Positions 38,427 to 48,218 are shown, numbered from the stretch's first letter. The stretch is 64,000 nt of DNA from Neobacillus niacini NBRC 15566 (GCF_001591505.1 NZ_BCVA01000002.1:124001-188000), one strand, 5' to 3'. Numbers and translations: made by a program. The notes: a model not told the origin generated them from the sequence alone.

Positions 38427-39404
38427 ATGGCTCAAATGACGATGATTCAAGCAATTACAGATGCAATGCGTGTGGAATTAAAAAATGATCCGAACGTATT
38501 AGTTTTCGGTGAAGATGTTGGCGTAAACGGCGGTGTTTTCCGTGCGACAGAAGGATTGCAAAATGAATTCGGCGAGGATCGTGTATTTGATACACCTTTA
38601 GCTGAATCTGGAATTGGCGGTTTAGCTGTTGGTCTAGCACTACAAGGCTTCCGCCCAGTACCAGAAATTCAATTCTTTGGTTTTGTTTATGAAGTAATGG
38701 ATTCCATTTCCGGGCAAGCAGCCCGCCTTCGTTTCCGTACCGGTGGAAAATTCAGTGCGCCAATCACATTCCGTTCACCATTTGGTGGAGGCGTACATAC
38801 ACCAGATATGCACGCAGATAGCTTAGAAGGCTTAATGGCACAACAGCCTGGATTAAAGGTGGTTATCCCATCCACACCCTATGATGCAAAAGGTCTTCTT
38901 ATCTCAGCAATCCGTGATAATGATCCAGTTATTTTCCTTGAGCATATGAAATTATATCGTTCATTCCGTCAAGAAGTTCCTGAAGGAGAATATACCATTC
39001 CACTGGGCAAAGCAGATGTAAAGCGTGAAGGTACGGATCTTTCTATTATTACTTATGGCGCAATGGTACATGAATCTCTAAAAGCTGCAGAAGAGTTAGA
39101 AAAGGAAGGGTTCTCTGCAGAAGTAATCGATTTACGTACTGTTAGCCCGCTTGATATTGAAACGATTATTGCATCTGTTGAAAAAACAGGCAGGGCAATT
39201 GTTGTTCAAGAAGCTCAAAAGCAAGCTGGTGTGGCAGCAAATGTAGTAGCTGAAATCAACGATCGTGCGATTTTAAGCTTAGAAGCACCAGTATTGCGTG
39301 TAGCAGCACCAGACACGATTTACCCATTCCCGCAAGCAGAAGCAGCTTGGCTTCCAAATTATAAAGATGTCATTGAAACAGCGAAAAAAGTTTTAACATT
39401 CTAA
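38427..39404 (+). CDS. pdhB: Pyruvate dehydrogenase E1 beta subunit
   Basis: A 325-residue E1 beta chain with the transketolase central and C-terminal domains: [29 protein letters not shown] and DLRTVSPLD. It completes the thiamine-dependent active site with PdhA. Starts three bases after the pdhA stop. It is followed by a 90-base gap with a hairpin before pdhC. Confidence 0.97.
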   Translation: MAQMTMIQAITDAMRVELKNDPNVLVFGEDVGVNGGVFRATEGLQNEFGEDRVFDTPLAESGIGGLAVGLALQGFRPVPEIQFFGFVYEVMDSISGQAARLRFRTGGKFSAPITFRSPFGGGVHTPDMHADSLEGLMAQQPGLKVVIPSTPYDAKGLLISAIRDNDPVIFLEHMKLYRSFRQEVPEGEYTIPLGKADVKREGTDLSIITYGAMVHESLKAAEELEKEGFSAEVIDLRTVSPLDIETIIASVEKTGRAIVVQEAQKQAGVAANVVAEINDRAILSLEAPVLRVAAPDTIYPFPQAEAAWLPNYKDVIETAKKVLTF

Positions 39405-39494
39405 TATAAGTTGGGGAATAGTATAACTGTTTCCCACTTATTTCTTAAAATTGAACGGTAGAAATTTATGCAAAAATAGGAGGATGAATCCCAA

Positions 39495-40856
39495 GTGAGC
39501 GCAACCGCAACCACATTCCAATTTAAAATGCCTGACATTGGTGAAGGTATACATGAAGGCGAGATTGTTAAATGGTTCATAAAGCCAGGTGATAAAGTCC
39601 AGGAAGATGATGTACTTTGTGAAATTCAAAATGATAAAGCAGTGGTAGAGATTCCTTCACCTGTTGAAGGTACTGTACTTGATGTTTTAGTAGCTGAAGG
39701 AACTGTTGCAACAGTTGGACAGGTGTTAGTTACATTTGATGCGCCTGGTTACGAAAACCTTCAATTCAAAGGCGACGAACATGCTGAAGAAGCACCAAAA
39801 CAAGAAGCGGCACCAGCGCCAGCTACTGCAGCTGCTCCTGAGGGACAAACAACACCACCGCCAGCACCACCTGCATATGGTATCGGTGTTACAGAACCAC
39901 AAGTAAATGTTGAAGTAGACCCTAACCGTAAAATCATTGCGATGCCATCAGTTCGTAAATATGCGCGTGATAAAGGTGTGGAAATCACTCAAGTTCCTGG
40001 TTCTGGTAAAAACGGACGCATTGTTAAAGCTGATATTGACGCATTCTTAAGCGGCGGAGCACCTGCAGCGGCAACACAAGCGGCAGATACTCAAGCACCT
40101 GCAGCTGCTAAGGCAGAGGAAGCACCAAAGGCAGCTCCAATCCCACAAGGAGAATATCCTGAAACACGTGAGAAGATGAGCGGAATCAGAAAGGCTATTG
40201 CAAAAGCAATGGTAAATTCAAAACATACTGCACCACACGTAACACTTATGGATGAAATCGATGTAACGAAACTTGTTACTCATCGTAAAAAATTCAAAGA
40301 AGTTGCAGCAGCTAAGGGTATCAAGTTAACATTCTTACCTTACATCGTAAAAGCATTAACAAGTGCTTTACGTGAATTCCCTGCTTTAAATACATCACTT
40401 GATGACGCAACAAGTGAAATTATCCATAAGCATTACTACAATATTGGAATTGCCGCTGATACTGAAAAAGGTTTATTGGTACCAGTTGTTAAAGATGCTG
40501 ATCGCAAATCAGTATTCTCAATTTCAAATGAAATCAATGAATTAGCTGGAAAAGCACGTGATGGAAAGCTAGCTCCAAACGAAATGAAAGGTGCTTCTTG
40601 TACTATTTCGAATATCGGATCTGCTGGCGGTCAATGGTTTACACCTGTCATTAACCATCCAGAAGTTGCTATCCTTGGTGTTGGCCGTATTGCTGAAAAA
40701 CCAATCGTACGTGATGGTGAGATTGTGGCAGCTCCTGTATTAGCATTGTCATTAAGCTTTGACCACAGAATGATTGATGGAGCGACTGCTCAAAATGCAT
40801 TAAATCACATTAAGAGATTATTGAACGATCCAGAACTATTGTTAATGGAGGCGTAA
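39495..40856 (+). CDS. pdhC: Dihydrolipoamide acetyltransferase E2
   Basis: A 453-residue E2 core. Order: one lipoyl domain (lipoyl Lys48 in QNDKAVVEI), an Ala/Pro-rich linker, a subunit-binding domain ([15 protein letters not shown]), a second Ala-rich linker, and the catalytic domain with SFDHRMIDG. It transfers acetyl to CoA and holds E1 and E3. GTG start 11 bases after AGGAGG. The 90-base gap before it holds an imperfect hairpin (AAGTTGGGGAA / TTCCCACTT) that could process the mRNA or mark an internal promoter. Confidence 0.97.
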   Translation: MSATATTFQFKMPDIGEGIHEGEIVKWFIKPGDKVQEDDVLCEIQNDKAVVEIPSPVEGTVLDVLVAEGTVATVGQVLVTFDAPGYENLQFKGDEHAEEAPKQEAAPAPATAAAPEGQTTPPPAPPAYGIGVTEPQVNVEVDPNRKIIAMPSVRKYARDKGVEITQVPGSGKNGRIVKADIDAFLSGGAPAAATQAADTQAPAAAKAEEAPKAAPIPQGEYPETREKMSGIRKAIAKAMVNSKHTAPHVTLMDEIDVTKLVTHRKKFKEVAAAKGIKLTFLPYIVKALTSALREFPALNTSLDDATSEIIHKHYYNIGIAADTEKGLLVPVVKDADRKSVFSISNEINELAGKARDGKLAPNEMKGASCTISNIGSAGGQWFTPVINHPEVAILGVGRIAEKPIVRDGEIVAAPVLALSLSFDHRMIDGATAQNALNHIKRLLNDPELLLMEA

Positions 40857-40859
40857 CAA

Positions 40860-42275
40860 ATGGTAGTAGGAGATTTTGCAATTGATACTGATACTATAGT
40901 CATTGGTGCTGGTCCTGGCGGATACGTGGCTGCGATTCGTGCAGCCCAGCTAGGTCAAAAGGTGACAATAGTAGAAAAAGAATATATTGGCGGCGTTTGT
41001 TTAAACGTAGGTTGTATTCCGTCAAAAGCGGTAATTGCTGCTGGACATCGTTACGAAGTAGCAAAACACTCTGATTCATTCGGAATTAAAGCTGAAAATG
41101 TAACGGTTGATTTTTCAAAGGTTCAGGAATGGAAAGCTGGAATCGTGAAAAAGTTAACTGGTGGTGTAGAAGGTCTATTAAAAGGGAATAAAGTTGAAAT
41201 TGTTCGTGGGGAAGCATACTTTGTGGACGGAAATTCACTGCGCGTGATTGGTGAAAATTCTGCGCAAACGTACAATTTCAAAAATGCAATTATTGCTTCA
41301 GGTTCTCGACCAATCGAATTGCCGACGTTTAAATACTCAAAACGAGTACTTAACTCAACAGGCGCGTTAAACTTACAAGAACTTCCTGAAAAAATCGTCG
41401 TTATTGGCGGCGGAGTTATTGGAATCGAACTTGGCGGTGCCTATGCGAACTTCGGTACACAAGTAACAATCCTTGAAGGTGCAGATGAGATTTTAGGTCT
41501 TGGCGTATTTGAGAAGCAAATGGCTGCGCTTGTTAAGAAAACGATGAAGAAAAAAGGCGCTGAATTCTATACAAAAGCTATGGCTAAAGGTGTAGAAGAA
41601 ACTGAAAATGGTGTAGTTGTTACATTTGAAGTTAAAGGCGAAGAAAAGAAAATTGAAGCGGATTACGTATTTGTTATGGTTGGCCGTCGTCCAAATACTG
41701 ATGAAATGGGTCTTGAACAAGTTGGTGTGAAGCTTACAGACCGTGGTCTAATCGAGATTGACAATCAGTGCCGTACAAGTGTTTCTAACATTTATGCGAT
41801 TGGTGATGTTGTCGCAGGTCCTCAATTAGCACATAAGGCTTCTTACGAAGGTAAGATAGCAGCAGAGGCAATTGGCGGTCATAACGCTGTAATTGACTAC
41901 CTAGGTATCCCTGCAGTAGTTTTCTCTGATCCAGAACTAGCAAGCGTAGGTTATACTGAAGCGCAAGCTAAACAAGAAGGAATCGATGTTAATTCAGCGA
42001 AATTCCCATTTGCAGCAAATGGTCGTGCTTTATCATTAGATAGTGCAGATGGATTTGTTAAGTTAGTTTCACGCAAAGAAGATGGTGTCTTAATCGGTGC
42101 ACAAATTGCGGGTGCCAGCGCATCAGACATGATTGCGGAACTAGGGTTGGCAATCGAAGCAGGGATGACAGTCGAAGATTTAGCTTTGACTATCCATGCA
42201 CATCCAACATTAGGTGAAATCACCATGGAAGCTGCTGAGGTAGCACTTGGTACGCCAATTCACGTTTTAAAATAG
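40860..42275 (+). CDS. pdhD: Dihydrolipoamide dehydrogenase E3
   Basis: A 471-residue flavoprotein disulfide reductase that reoxidises dihydrolipoamide with NAD. FAD motif [10 protein letters not shown] (16-25), redox disulfide [13 protein letters not shown] (Cys47, Cys52), NAD motif GGGVIGIE, and C-terminal HAHPTLGE with the catalytic His. It also serves other 2-oxoacid dehydrogenases. Three bases after pdhC; a terminator closes the operon. Confidence 0.97.
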   Translation: MVVGDFAIDTDTIVIGAGPGGYVAAIRAAQLGQKVTIVEKEYIGGVCLNVGCIPSKAVIAAGHRYEVAKHSDSFGIKAENVTVDFSKVQEWKAGIVKKLTGGVEGLLKGNKVEIVRGEAYFVDGNSLRVIGENSAQTYNFKNAIIASGSRPIELPTFKYSKRVLNSTGALNLQELPEKIVVIGGGVIGIELGGAYANFGTQVTILEGADEILGLGVFEKQMAALVKKTMKKKGAEFYTKAMAKGVEETENGVVVTFEVKGEEKKIEADYVFVMVGRRPNTDEMGLEQVGVKLTDRGLIEIDNQCRTSVSNIYAIGDVVAGPQLAHKASYEGKIAAEAIGGHNAVIDYLGIPAVVFSDPELASVGYTEAQAKQEGIDVNSAKFPFAANGRALSLDSADGFVKLVSRKEDGVLIGAQIAGASASDMIAELGLAIEAGMTVEDLALTIHAHPTLGEITMEAAEVALGTPIHVLK

Positions 42276-42283
42276 AAAAAAGT

Positions 42284-42324
42284 AAAGTCCCTTCCATATT
42301 TTTATGGAAAGGACTTCTTTTTTT
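42284..42324 (+). terminator. pdhABCD terminator
   Basis: Stem AAGTCC-TTCCATA / TATGGAA-GGACTT (one bulge on each side), four-base loop, then a T-run. Confidence 0.9.
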
Positions 42325-42407
42325 GCTAAAAAATAAATTATCTTCAAGTTTTATTCATATATTTAAAACACTACTAGCACTTAGAACAAGATTTAGAGTG
42401 GTGATAT

Positions 42408-42653
42408 ATGATGCGAATTTACGTTATTATGATATTGCAATTAATGATATGGAGTGCTTTTACTCTCATCGAATGGTTATCGAAGCATGATCAACTGCTA
42501 TATAAGGTTATAATGTTTTTTGTGTTTTTTTACTTAGCTTTTGTACTTTGCAATCGAGTGACACAATCAACTGCCAAAACCCTTTTTATAACATCTCTGA
42601 GCCTCATGATTTATTCTTCTATTCATTATACGCTTGCCTTAATAACGCATTAA
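42408..42653 (+). CDS. Small membrane protein, 81 aa
   Basis: Not recognised. Three hydrophobic helices (about 3-20, 32-50, 57-77), few charged residues. RBS GGTGATAT before paired ATG codons; either may start. It is convergent with the DUF1885-like gene over a minus-strand terminator. Confidence 0.6.
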   Translation: MMRIYVIMILQLMIWSAFTLIEWLSKHDQLLYKVIMFFVFFYLAFVLCNRVTQSTAKTLFITSLSLMIYSSIHYTLALITH

Positions 42654-42675
42654 AAAAACTCCCATAATGGGAGTT
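42652..42675 (-). terminator. Terminator of the DUF1885-like gene
   Basis: Perfect 7-bp stem AACTCCC / GGGAGTT with a five-base loop; A-run at the left gives T-run for minus-strand RNA. Confidence 0.85.
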
Positions 42676-42683
42676 GAGTGGTG

Positions 42684-43118
42684 TTACTTTCTTGGATAAT
42701 AATACATGATTCGTTCATTGAAAAGGTGTAATTCACCTTTTAATTTTTTTGCTAAAAATTTACAAAATTCATTTGCTTTTCCTTTATCACCGAACGTAGA
42801 TTGTTCTGGAAGAGTGACTTGTATGTATGTTTGAATTCTCTCTGTACCATCTTCGTCACGGACCATTTCTTGATCAATTCCAAATAATATAGCATAATAC
42901 CGTTCATTTGATGATTGCAAATAAAACCATTTTCCTTTGCCATCATTTTTTTCTTTGATTTCGTAAGGAAAGGCAGAGTCACCATATTCCCAATCGACTT
43001 GATTCCCTGTTTTGCTCGTAATATCTTTATAATAAGTTAAGAGTTCTTTTACTTCTTCTACCGTAATTGTTTGTTGTGCAGATGAAGGCACTAGTTTAAT
43101 AAATGCGTTTTCAGCCAT
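42684..43118 (-). CDS. DUF1885-like conserved protein
   Basis: A 144-residue soluble protein (MAENAFIKLVPSSAQQTITV...) with ELLTYYKDITSKTGNQVDW and a basic MYYYPRK end; I place it in the Bacillus DUF1885 family with moderate confidence. Function unknown. The third of three consecutive ATG codons (43118) is chosen because the G-rich RBS lies six bases upstream; the longer frame has no RBS. Confidence 0.65.
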   Translation of the reverse strand: MAENAFIKLVPSSAQQTITVEEVKELLTYYKDITSKTGNQVDWEYGDSAFPYEIKEKNDGKGKWFYLQSSNERYYAILFGIDQEMVRDEDGTERIQTYIQVTLPEQSTFGDKGKANEFCKFLAKKLKGELHLFNERIMYYYPRK

Positions 43119-43272
43119 CATCATCCCCCCTAGTCCCATTGATATCTCTTTTATTCTAGCATTGTAAAAACCATGATGACAACATTTAGTCACACAAATA
43201 TCATTTGTTATTAGTTAATAAATAAATTATAATAATATTCTAAATACTTATTTTATTTGAAGGAGGAATCAT

Positions 43273-43572
43273 ATGGAGTTATTTGATAAGCTCTATGATG
43301 AGCACGAAAATGTAAAAGTCAGATTTATTGGTTTTACTACAGAACATACCCGCTATGATTTTGGAATTATTTACACGAACATGTTTTTTGGTAAACCCCT
43401 TGTTGTCTGCATGCAAACCGGTCGTTCCACTCTCCTCGATCCGAAAGAAATTGAAGATATTGAATACCTTCAAAATGCTTTCCGGATCCCAGATAAACAG
43501 CAAGCTGCAGATTTAGCTGAGTTCTTCAAAGAAACCCTCCCGCAAATCCCATTTGTTACCCAATATGAATAG
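43273..43572 (+). CDS. DUF3055/SAV0927-like protein
   Basis: A 99-residue soluble protein with RFIGFTTEHTRYDFGIIYT, GKPLVVCMQTGRSTLL and a helical C-terminus, fitting the DUF3055 (SAV0927) family of Bacilli. Function unknown. Strong RBS AGGAGGAATCAT-ATG. A terminator follows, then the SR1 locus. Confidence 0.7.
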   Translation: MELFDKLYDEHENVKVRFIGFTTEHTRYDFGIIYTNMFFGKPLVVCMQTGRSTLLDPKEIEDIEYLQNAFRIPDKQQAADLAEFFKETLPQIPFVTQYE

Positions 43573-43582
43573 TTGGACAGAA

Positions 43583-43606
43583 AAAGACCTATTATAGGTC
43601 TTTTTT
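43583..43606 (+). terminator. Terminator before the SR1 locus
   Basis: 8-bp stem AAGACCTA / TAGGTCTT with a three-base loop and six T. Confidence 0.9.
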
Positions 43607-43624
43607 ATATGAAAAAAAATTAAA

Positions 43625-43672
43625 TGTGACATACAATTTAGGCTTGAAAAATTAAATGTGTTATATTATTAT
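43625..43672 (+). promoter_or_regulatory. SR1 promoter with two CcpN sites
   Basis: TTGAAA (43644-43649), 17-base spacer, TATTAT (43667-43672). Two copies of the CcpN motif TRTGHYATAYW as I recall it: TGTGACATACA (43625-43635) upstream of -35 and TGTGTTATATT (43657-43667) in the spacer and first -10 base, 32 bases (three helix turns) apart. Both match at all 11 positions. CcpN represses SR1 and gluconeogenic genes under glycolytic conditions in B. subtilis. Confidence 0.8.
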
Positions 43673-43738
43673 TAAATTAACAACAATAAAACGTTTCCAA
43701 TGTAGCACATTTCATAATGAAAAGGGGATTGAAAAAAG

Positions 43739-43861
43739 ATGGGTACAATCGTTTGCCAAGCTTGCGACTCAACAATTGATCATTTTGAAGATGAAAAAGT
43801 AACAGTTCTCTATTCTAGATGTAATTGTTGCGATGATCACAATACCGAAGAAACACGTTAA
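43739..43861 (+). CDS. sr1P: SR1P, GapA-binding peptide
   Basis: A 40-residue peptide, MGTIVCQACDSTIDHFEDEK then VTVLY and a Cys-rich tail RCNCCDD. The N-terminus and FEDEKVTVLY segment match SR1P, which binds glyceraldehyde 3-phosphate dehydrogenase GapA and promotes its RNase J1 interaction. Five cysteines (CxxC and CxCC) suggest metal or redox chemistry. RBS AAAAGGGG 11 bases before the ATG. rnjA is 9 kb away in this window. Confidence 0.9.
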   Translation: MGTIVCQACDSTIDHFEDEKVTVLYSRCNCCDDHNTEETR

Positions 43862-43885
43862 TTTATCTATATTTAAAAATTAAAA

Positions 43886-43920
43886 ACAGGATTCCTCATA
43901 GGAATCCTGTATTTTTATTT
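43886..43920 (+). terminator. SR1 terminator
   Basis: Stem ACAGGATTCCT / AGGAATCCTGT with a three-base loop followed by ATTTTTATTTT. It overlaps the last bases of speA on the other strand. Confidence 0.92.
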
Positions 43921-45387
43921 TATAGCCTTATATTCTTTAATTACACGTATGGTTTTAATTTCCTCATCCTCAGGTCCTTGAACAGGTAACCCAGCTTCCA
44001 GGTTCTCGCGAATATAATGTAAATTTTCTTTTGTAATAATTTCGCCAGGAATGAAAATTGGAATCCCTGGAGGATACACCATAATAAATTCTGCAATAAT
44101 TCTTCCTTCTGATTCTTCAAAAGGAATAACCTCTGTTTCGGCATAAAAGGCGTCTCTTGGTGTTAAAGCGAGAACAGGAATATCAGGAAGCAGCACCGGC
44201 TTCGGTTCCGGCTTTTCGTTCCTATGCTCACGTTCGTCAGCAAGCTCTTTTAACGCTTTTACTAAAATATCTGCTTCATTATCTGTGTCGCCAAGTGTTA
44301 CGATACAAAGAATGTTGTATAAGTCAGACATTTCTACTTCAATATTATGTCTTTCTCTTAACCACATTTCAACCTCATAACCAGTTAAGCCTAATTCTTT
44401 TACAGAAATGATCAATTTTGTTGGGTCATAATCGAAAGTTGCCTTTGATCCTAAAATTTCTTCCCCAATACAATGTAAATGATCAATTTCATTAATTCTC
44501 TTTCGAATGGATTGGGCAAGGTTAATGGTCTTGTCAATTAATTCTTTACCTCTTGTAGCCAATTGCTTACGAGCAACATCTAGGGAAGCAAGTAATAAAT
44601 AGGATGTTGAGGTGGTTGTAAGCATACTAAGAATTGCTTGAACATGCTTAGCAGAAACAAGCCCCTCTCTTACATTTAGAATAGAGCTTTGTGTCATCGA
44701 TCCGCCAAGTTTATGAACGCTTGTTGCAGCCATATCAGCACCAGCCTGCATGGCGGAGAGAGGCAAGTCATCATGAAAATGAATATGAACTCCATGCGCT
44801 TCATCAACAAGAACTGGAACATTATGAGAATGGGCAATTTCAACAATCTTTTTCAAATCTGCGGATATTCCAAAATAAGTTGGATTAATGACTAAGACCG
44901 CTTTTGCATCCGGATGCTGTTTTAGTGCTTTTTCAACGGAATCAGTTGTAATACCATGGGAAATTCCTAAATCCTCATCTATTTCTGGGTGAATAAACAC
45001 TGGAATGGCACCCGAAAAGACAATGGCAGACATAACGGATTTATGCACATTTCTTGGGACAATAATTTTATCCTCTGGCCCACAAACCGCCATGATCATA
45101 GCAATAATGGCGCCGCTGGTTCCTTGTACTGAGAAAAAAGTTCGATCCGCACCGAAGGCTTCAGCAGCTAAGTCTTGCGCTTGTTTAATCATCCCTTTTG
45201 GCTGGTGCAGGTCATCGAGTGGACCAATATTTATTAGGTCTATTGATAAGGCGTTATCGCCAATGAAATTACGAAAATCAGGATCTATTCCTACCCCTTT
45301 TTTATGTCCAGGAATATGGAATTGAACCGGATTTTTCTGTGCATGTTCTAATAAACCGCTAAATAACGGTGTTTGGTTTTGAGACAA
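43915..45387 (-). CDS. speA: Arginine decarboxylase SpeA
   Basis: A 490-residue PLP-dependent Orn/Lys/Arg decarboxylase of the Bacillus SpeA (formerly Cad) type, making agmatine for polyamine synthesis. HIPGHKKGVG, FSVQGTSGA, DEAHGVHIHFHDDLP and the PLP-lysine motif ATSVHKLGGS are intact. The TTG at 45387 with GAGGTG ten bases upstream gives exactly the family length; the longer frame adds 37 residues without an RBS. It is convergent with SR1. Confidence 0.95.
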   Translation of the reverse strand: MSQNQTPLFSGLLEHAQKNPVQFHIPGHKKGVGIDPDFRNFIGDNALSIDLINIGPLDDLHQPKGMIKQAQDLAAEAFGADRTFFSVQGTSGAIIAMIMAVCGPEDKIIVPRNVHKSVMSAIVFSGAIPVFIHPEIDEDLGISHGITTDSVEKALKQHPDAKAVLVINPTYFGISADLKKIVEIAHSHNVPVLVDEAHGVHIHFHDDLPLSAMQAGADMAATSVHKLGGSMTQSSILNVREGLVSAKHVQAILSMLTTTSTSYLLLASLDVARKQLATRGKELIDKTINLAQSIRKRINEIDHLHCIGEEILGSKATFDYDPTKLIISVKELGLTGYEVEMWLRERHNIEVEMSDLYNILCIVTLGDTDNEADILVKALKELADEREHRNEKPEPKPVLLPDIPVLALTPRDAFYAETEVIPFEESEGRIIAEFIMVYPPGIPIFIPGEIITKENLHYIRENLEAGLPVQGPEDEEIKTIRVIKEYKAIK

Positions 45388-45594
45388 TTTATTTCCACAC
45401 CTCTTTATATGCAAAATGCTTTTAATATCATTACAAAACAAATGAATTATAGCACTAATAGCATGACTTGCATAGATTTTTATGTTGTAAATAAACACTT
45501 TTTCGTGTGTGTGTTATGTTAGTTTCTCATTAAAACAGGGAAATTAACCTTTAAAGTAGAAATAAGAAGGTAACATAATGAGGAGGGGTTTTCG

Positions 45595-46554
45595 ATGAAT
45601 TGGCAAACGCGTGTCACTGAACTGCTTAATATCCAATATCCAATTATTCAGGGTGGCTTAGCTTATCTAGCTTATTCAGAACTAGCTGCAGCTGTTTCAA
45701 ACGCAGGTGGTCTTGGGCAGATTACAGCGATGTCTCTTGAGAGTCCGGCTAAACTACGGGAAGAAATAAGAAAAGTAAAAGAGCTGACAAATAAACCGTT
45801 CGGCGTGAATTACGCAATTGGACAGCATAATAGACCTTTTAAAGAAATGCTTCAAGTAGCTATTGATGAAGACGTACCGGTTGTCTCTATGACTGGCGGT
45901 AATCCGGCGCCAATTTTTGAACAGTTAAAAGGAACACCGATAAAAAAATTAGTTCTTGTAGCCGCTAGAAGGCAGGCAGAAAAGGCTGAAGAATTAGGTG
46001 CAGATGCAGTCATGGTAGTGGGGCAGGAAGGCGGCGGTCATCTTGGCAGGGATGATATTGGAACGATGGTATTAATCCCTCAAGTGGTGGATGCAGTTTC
46101 TATTCCAGTAATAGCGTCTGGTGGAATTGGCGATGGAAGAGGTCTAATGGCAGCTCTTAGCTTAGGTGCAGAAGGAATAGAGATGGGAACTCGTTTTATT
46201 GCCACAAAAGAATGTGTACATGCAAATGACCTTTATAAGAATAGACTTATCGAAGGCACAGAAGCAAATACGGTTGTCATCAAGCGAACTCTTGGGGCAC
46301 CAGCACGAGCAATCTCAAATTCTTGGACCAATAAAATACTCGAGCTCGAGAAAGAATTCGGACATTACGAACAATTAAAGAATTATATTAGCGGCCAGGC
46401 AAACAAGCGATATATTTATGATGGAGTAGAAGATGAAGGTTTTGCATGGGCAGGACAGGTAATGGGACTCATCAAAGATATACCAACCGTAGCCGAATTA
46501 TTCAATCGAATGATCAAAGACGCAGAACAAATTCGTGTAAAATGGGCAAAATAA
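45595..46554 (+). CDS. NAD(P)H-dependent flavin oxidoreductase / nitronate monooxygenase
   Basis: A 319-residue TIM-barrel FMN protein of the 2-nitropropane dioxygenase / FabK family. QGGLAYLAYSELAAAVSNAG, GVNYAIG, VGQEGGGHLG and IASGGIGDGRGL are FMN-binding signatures. It may oxidise nitronates or act as an enoyl-ACP reductase; the sequence alone does not decide. RBS GAGGAGGGG. Single gene, divergent from speA. Confidence 0.85.
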   Translation: MNWQTRVTELLNIQYPIIQGGLAYLAYSELAAAVSNAGGLGQITAMSLESPAKLREEIRKVKELTNKPFGVNYAIGQHNRPFKEMLQVAIDEDVPVVSMTGGNPAPIFEQLKGTPIKKLVLVAARRQAEKAEELGADAVMVVGQEGGGHLGRDDIGTMVLIPQVVDAVSIPVIASGGIGDGRGLMAALSLGAEGIEMGTRFIATKECVHANDLYKNRLIEGTEANTVVIKRTLGAPARAISNSWTNKILELEKEFGHYEQLKNYISGQANKRYIYDGVEDEGFAWAGQVMGLIKDIPTVAELFNRMIKDAEQIRVKWAK

Positions 46555-46575
46555 AGGTATTATACATATAGGTAA

Positions 46576-46767
46576 GGCTGTGTTAGAGTGTACTAGTGCT
46601 TTAAGCAGGGGAGACCCCGCAGGCGCTTAAGCGCCGAGGAGGCTCCCCCGGACCGCCCGCGGAAAGCGAAGTGCCTCGGACAGGCAAAGGACAGCCTGTC
46701 CTTGTGGTGATTAATCGAAGAAGCATTCCTTAGTGGAGCGGAAATCAACAGTCTAATATACACAGCC
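46576..46767. repeat. GC-rich 192-bp element with terminal inverted repeats
   Basis: Bounded by GGCTGTGT-TAGA (46576-46587) and its inverse TCTAATATACACAGCC (46752-46767), with four extra bases in the right copy. The interior is much richer in GC than the surroundings and full of stems: GGCGCTTAAGCGCC (46622-46635, perfect palindrome) and GGACAGGC / GCCTGTCC (46678-46701). GGAGCGGAAATCAACAG near the right end is a sequence I know from dispersed intergenic repeats of Bacillus genomes. No coding potential. No clear target-site duplication. Confidence 0.75.
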
Positions 46768-46796
46768 ACAAAGAAATATAGTTAGCAGGTGAATAT

Positions 46797-47069
46797 ATGG
46801 AATACCAATACCCTATTGATTATCATTGGACAACAGATGAAATTGTTGACGTAATTAAATTTTACGAAGCAATAGAAAGAGCCTATGAAAAAGGAATTGA
46901 CCGTGATGAATTAATGACGATTTATCGTCGTTTCAAGGAAATTGTTCCTTCTAAAGCAGAAGAAAAAACAATCTGTGGTGAATTTGAGGACATCAGCGGA
47001 TATTCTTCCTATAAGACGATAACAAAGGCTAAAAATGCCTCACCAGGTGAAAAAATCTTAATAAAATAA
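46797..47069 (+). CDS. yktA: YktA (UPF0223 family)
   Basis: A 90-residue helical protein: [39 protein letters not shown] and SGYSSYKTI are UPF0223 family marks. Function unknown. The 192-bp repeat element ends 30 bases upstream, so its promoter probably lies in or before that element. Convergent with yktB over a terminator. Confidence 0.9.
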   Translation: MEYQYPIDYHWTTDEIVDVIKFYEAIERAYEKGIDRDELMTIYRRFKEIVPSKAEEKTICGEFEDISGYSSYKTITKAKNASPGEKILIK

Positions 47070-47074
47070 AGAAG

Positions 47075-47104
47075 AAAACTCCGAACAAAGTTCAGGAGTT
47101 TTTT
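47075..47104. terminator. Terminator between yktA and yktB
   Basis: Interrupted stem AAAACTCC-GAAC / GTTC-A-GGAGTTTT followed by T. The A/T arms could serve both convergent genes. Confidence 0.85.
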
Positions 47105-47735
47105 ATTTGCTATTAAGAGCAATCTTATATAAAGGTGCTACTTTGTTAAAGACAGATTCCACTTGCTGCAGGAATTCTTCGTTGCTTAAATTAAGAACCT
47201 CTTCTCGTGTCATTTCATATCCGCATAAAATTTCTGCTTTTTTTATATTTTCCAGCCGGTCAAACATGCCTTTTAAATCCTCTTTTGATAGTTGTCCGTG
47301 TGGTACTGATACAGGTTTTGTATGATCTAAAGACCATACAAAGTCTTTTGGAATCTCTTTATAGATCTTGTTTAATTTTTTTGTAAATCTTACTGCAAAT
47401 TCTTGTTTATGTGGCGCTTCATAGATAACAGCAAACCAGATAAATAAATGAGTATTCCACAGCCCAATTTGAAAATGAGGAAGCATTTTATAACCACGCG
47501 GATTATCTGCAAAAGCAACCCATGTATCTTTGGGAGGGTTTATCGTCCGTCTTGCGTGCTTTGCTACATGAACATGCATTTCATCACCGGTCAGGGTAGT
47601 TAAGGTTGGTGCGAAATAATGTCCTAGATATTCTAACTTTGGCCGAATTTTTTCTTTTAAAGCCTCCATTCGTGCTTCTAATCCATCTATTTGAAATACA
47701 TCGAAATCTTCGTTATTAAAGCCTTTAAAGTCCAT
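47103..47735 (-). CDS. yktB: YktB (UPF0637 / DUF1054)
   Basis: A 210-residue protein with FDVFQIDGLEARMEALKEKI, HVAKHARRTINPPKDTWVAF and FAVRFTKKL; these match the UPF0637 family. Function unknown. The ATG at 47735 has GGAGG eight bases upstream; the in-frame extension of five codons overlaps the RBS. Same yktA-yktB-ykzI-suhB order as B. subtilis. Confidence 0.9.
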   Translation of the reverse strand: MDFKGFNNEDFDVFQIDGLEARMEALKEKIRPKLEYLGHYFAPTLTTLTGDEMHVHVAKHARRTINPPKDTWVAFADNPRGYKMLPHFQIGLWNTHLFIWFAVIYEAPHKQEFAVRFTKKLNKIYKEIPKDFVWSLDHTKPVSVPHGQLSKEDLKGMFDRLENIKKAEILCGYEMTREEVLNLSNEEFLQQVESVFNKVAPLYKIALNSK

Positions 47736-47916
47736 TTGCAAAACCTCCATGTGAAGACATTTGTCATTTATTGTAGCATACCAGCGAAACTTCTTGAAAC
47801 TAACTGCTTATATGGGTTAACGCACATATTTGTTGCAACCTTACATGGTGGCTCATATTATATTACTAAAAATAAGTCTGAAAAATTAAATAACAAGTGA
47901 AAGGAGAAAAGCTAAA

Positions 47917-48111
47917 ATGAAACAATTGATGAATACTTCACTAAAAAAGGTTGGCGAGAAAGAAAGATTAGCTTATTTACGCTTAGAAATGGATTATGAG
48001 CTGGCAACATTATTTGAAGCCATTGAAGAAAAAAATGAAAAAAAGATGAAGGAATGTAAACAGAAGTTAGAAAAGATTCGCCAAGAGTTATTAAAACTAA
48101 AAGCTCTTTGA
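47917..48111 (+). CDS. ykzI: YkzI-like small coiled-coil protein
   Basis: A 64-residue, highly charged alpha-helical protein (YELATLFEAIEEKNEKKMKE...). Its place between yktB and suhB corresponds to ykzI in B. subtilis; sequence identity was not independently certain. Function unknown. RBS AAAGGAG before the ATG. Confidence 0.7.
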   Translation: MKQLMNTSLKKVGEKERLAYLRLEMDYELATLFEAIEEKNEKKMKECKQKLEKIRQELLKLKAL

Positions 48112-48174
48112 TAATTTGTTTTCAAAGGGGATACCATTTAGAATGAAAATAAAGAATTTCATATTCATATTATA

Positions 48175-48218
48175 AAACGAACTCTGTGTAAGTAAGTAGA
48201 GAGTTCGTTTATTGTTTT
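48175..48218 (+). terminator. ykzI terminator
   Basis: 11-bp stem AAACGAACTCT / AGAGTTCGTTT with a 14-base loop and T-rich tail (ATTGTTTTG). Confidence 0.8.

Larger units (their letters stand above)
43679..43920 (+). ncRNA. sr1: SR1 dual-function small RNA
   Basis: Predicted transcript of about 240 bases from the CcpN-controlled promoter to a strong hairpin terminator. It encodes SR1P and lies just before speA, the same place (pdhD-speA interval) as SR1 in B. subtilis. There SR1 base-pairs with ahrC mRNA to block its translation. Ends are inferred from the promoter and terminator; target pairing was not tested. Confidence 0.8.
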
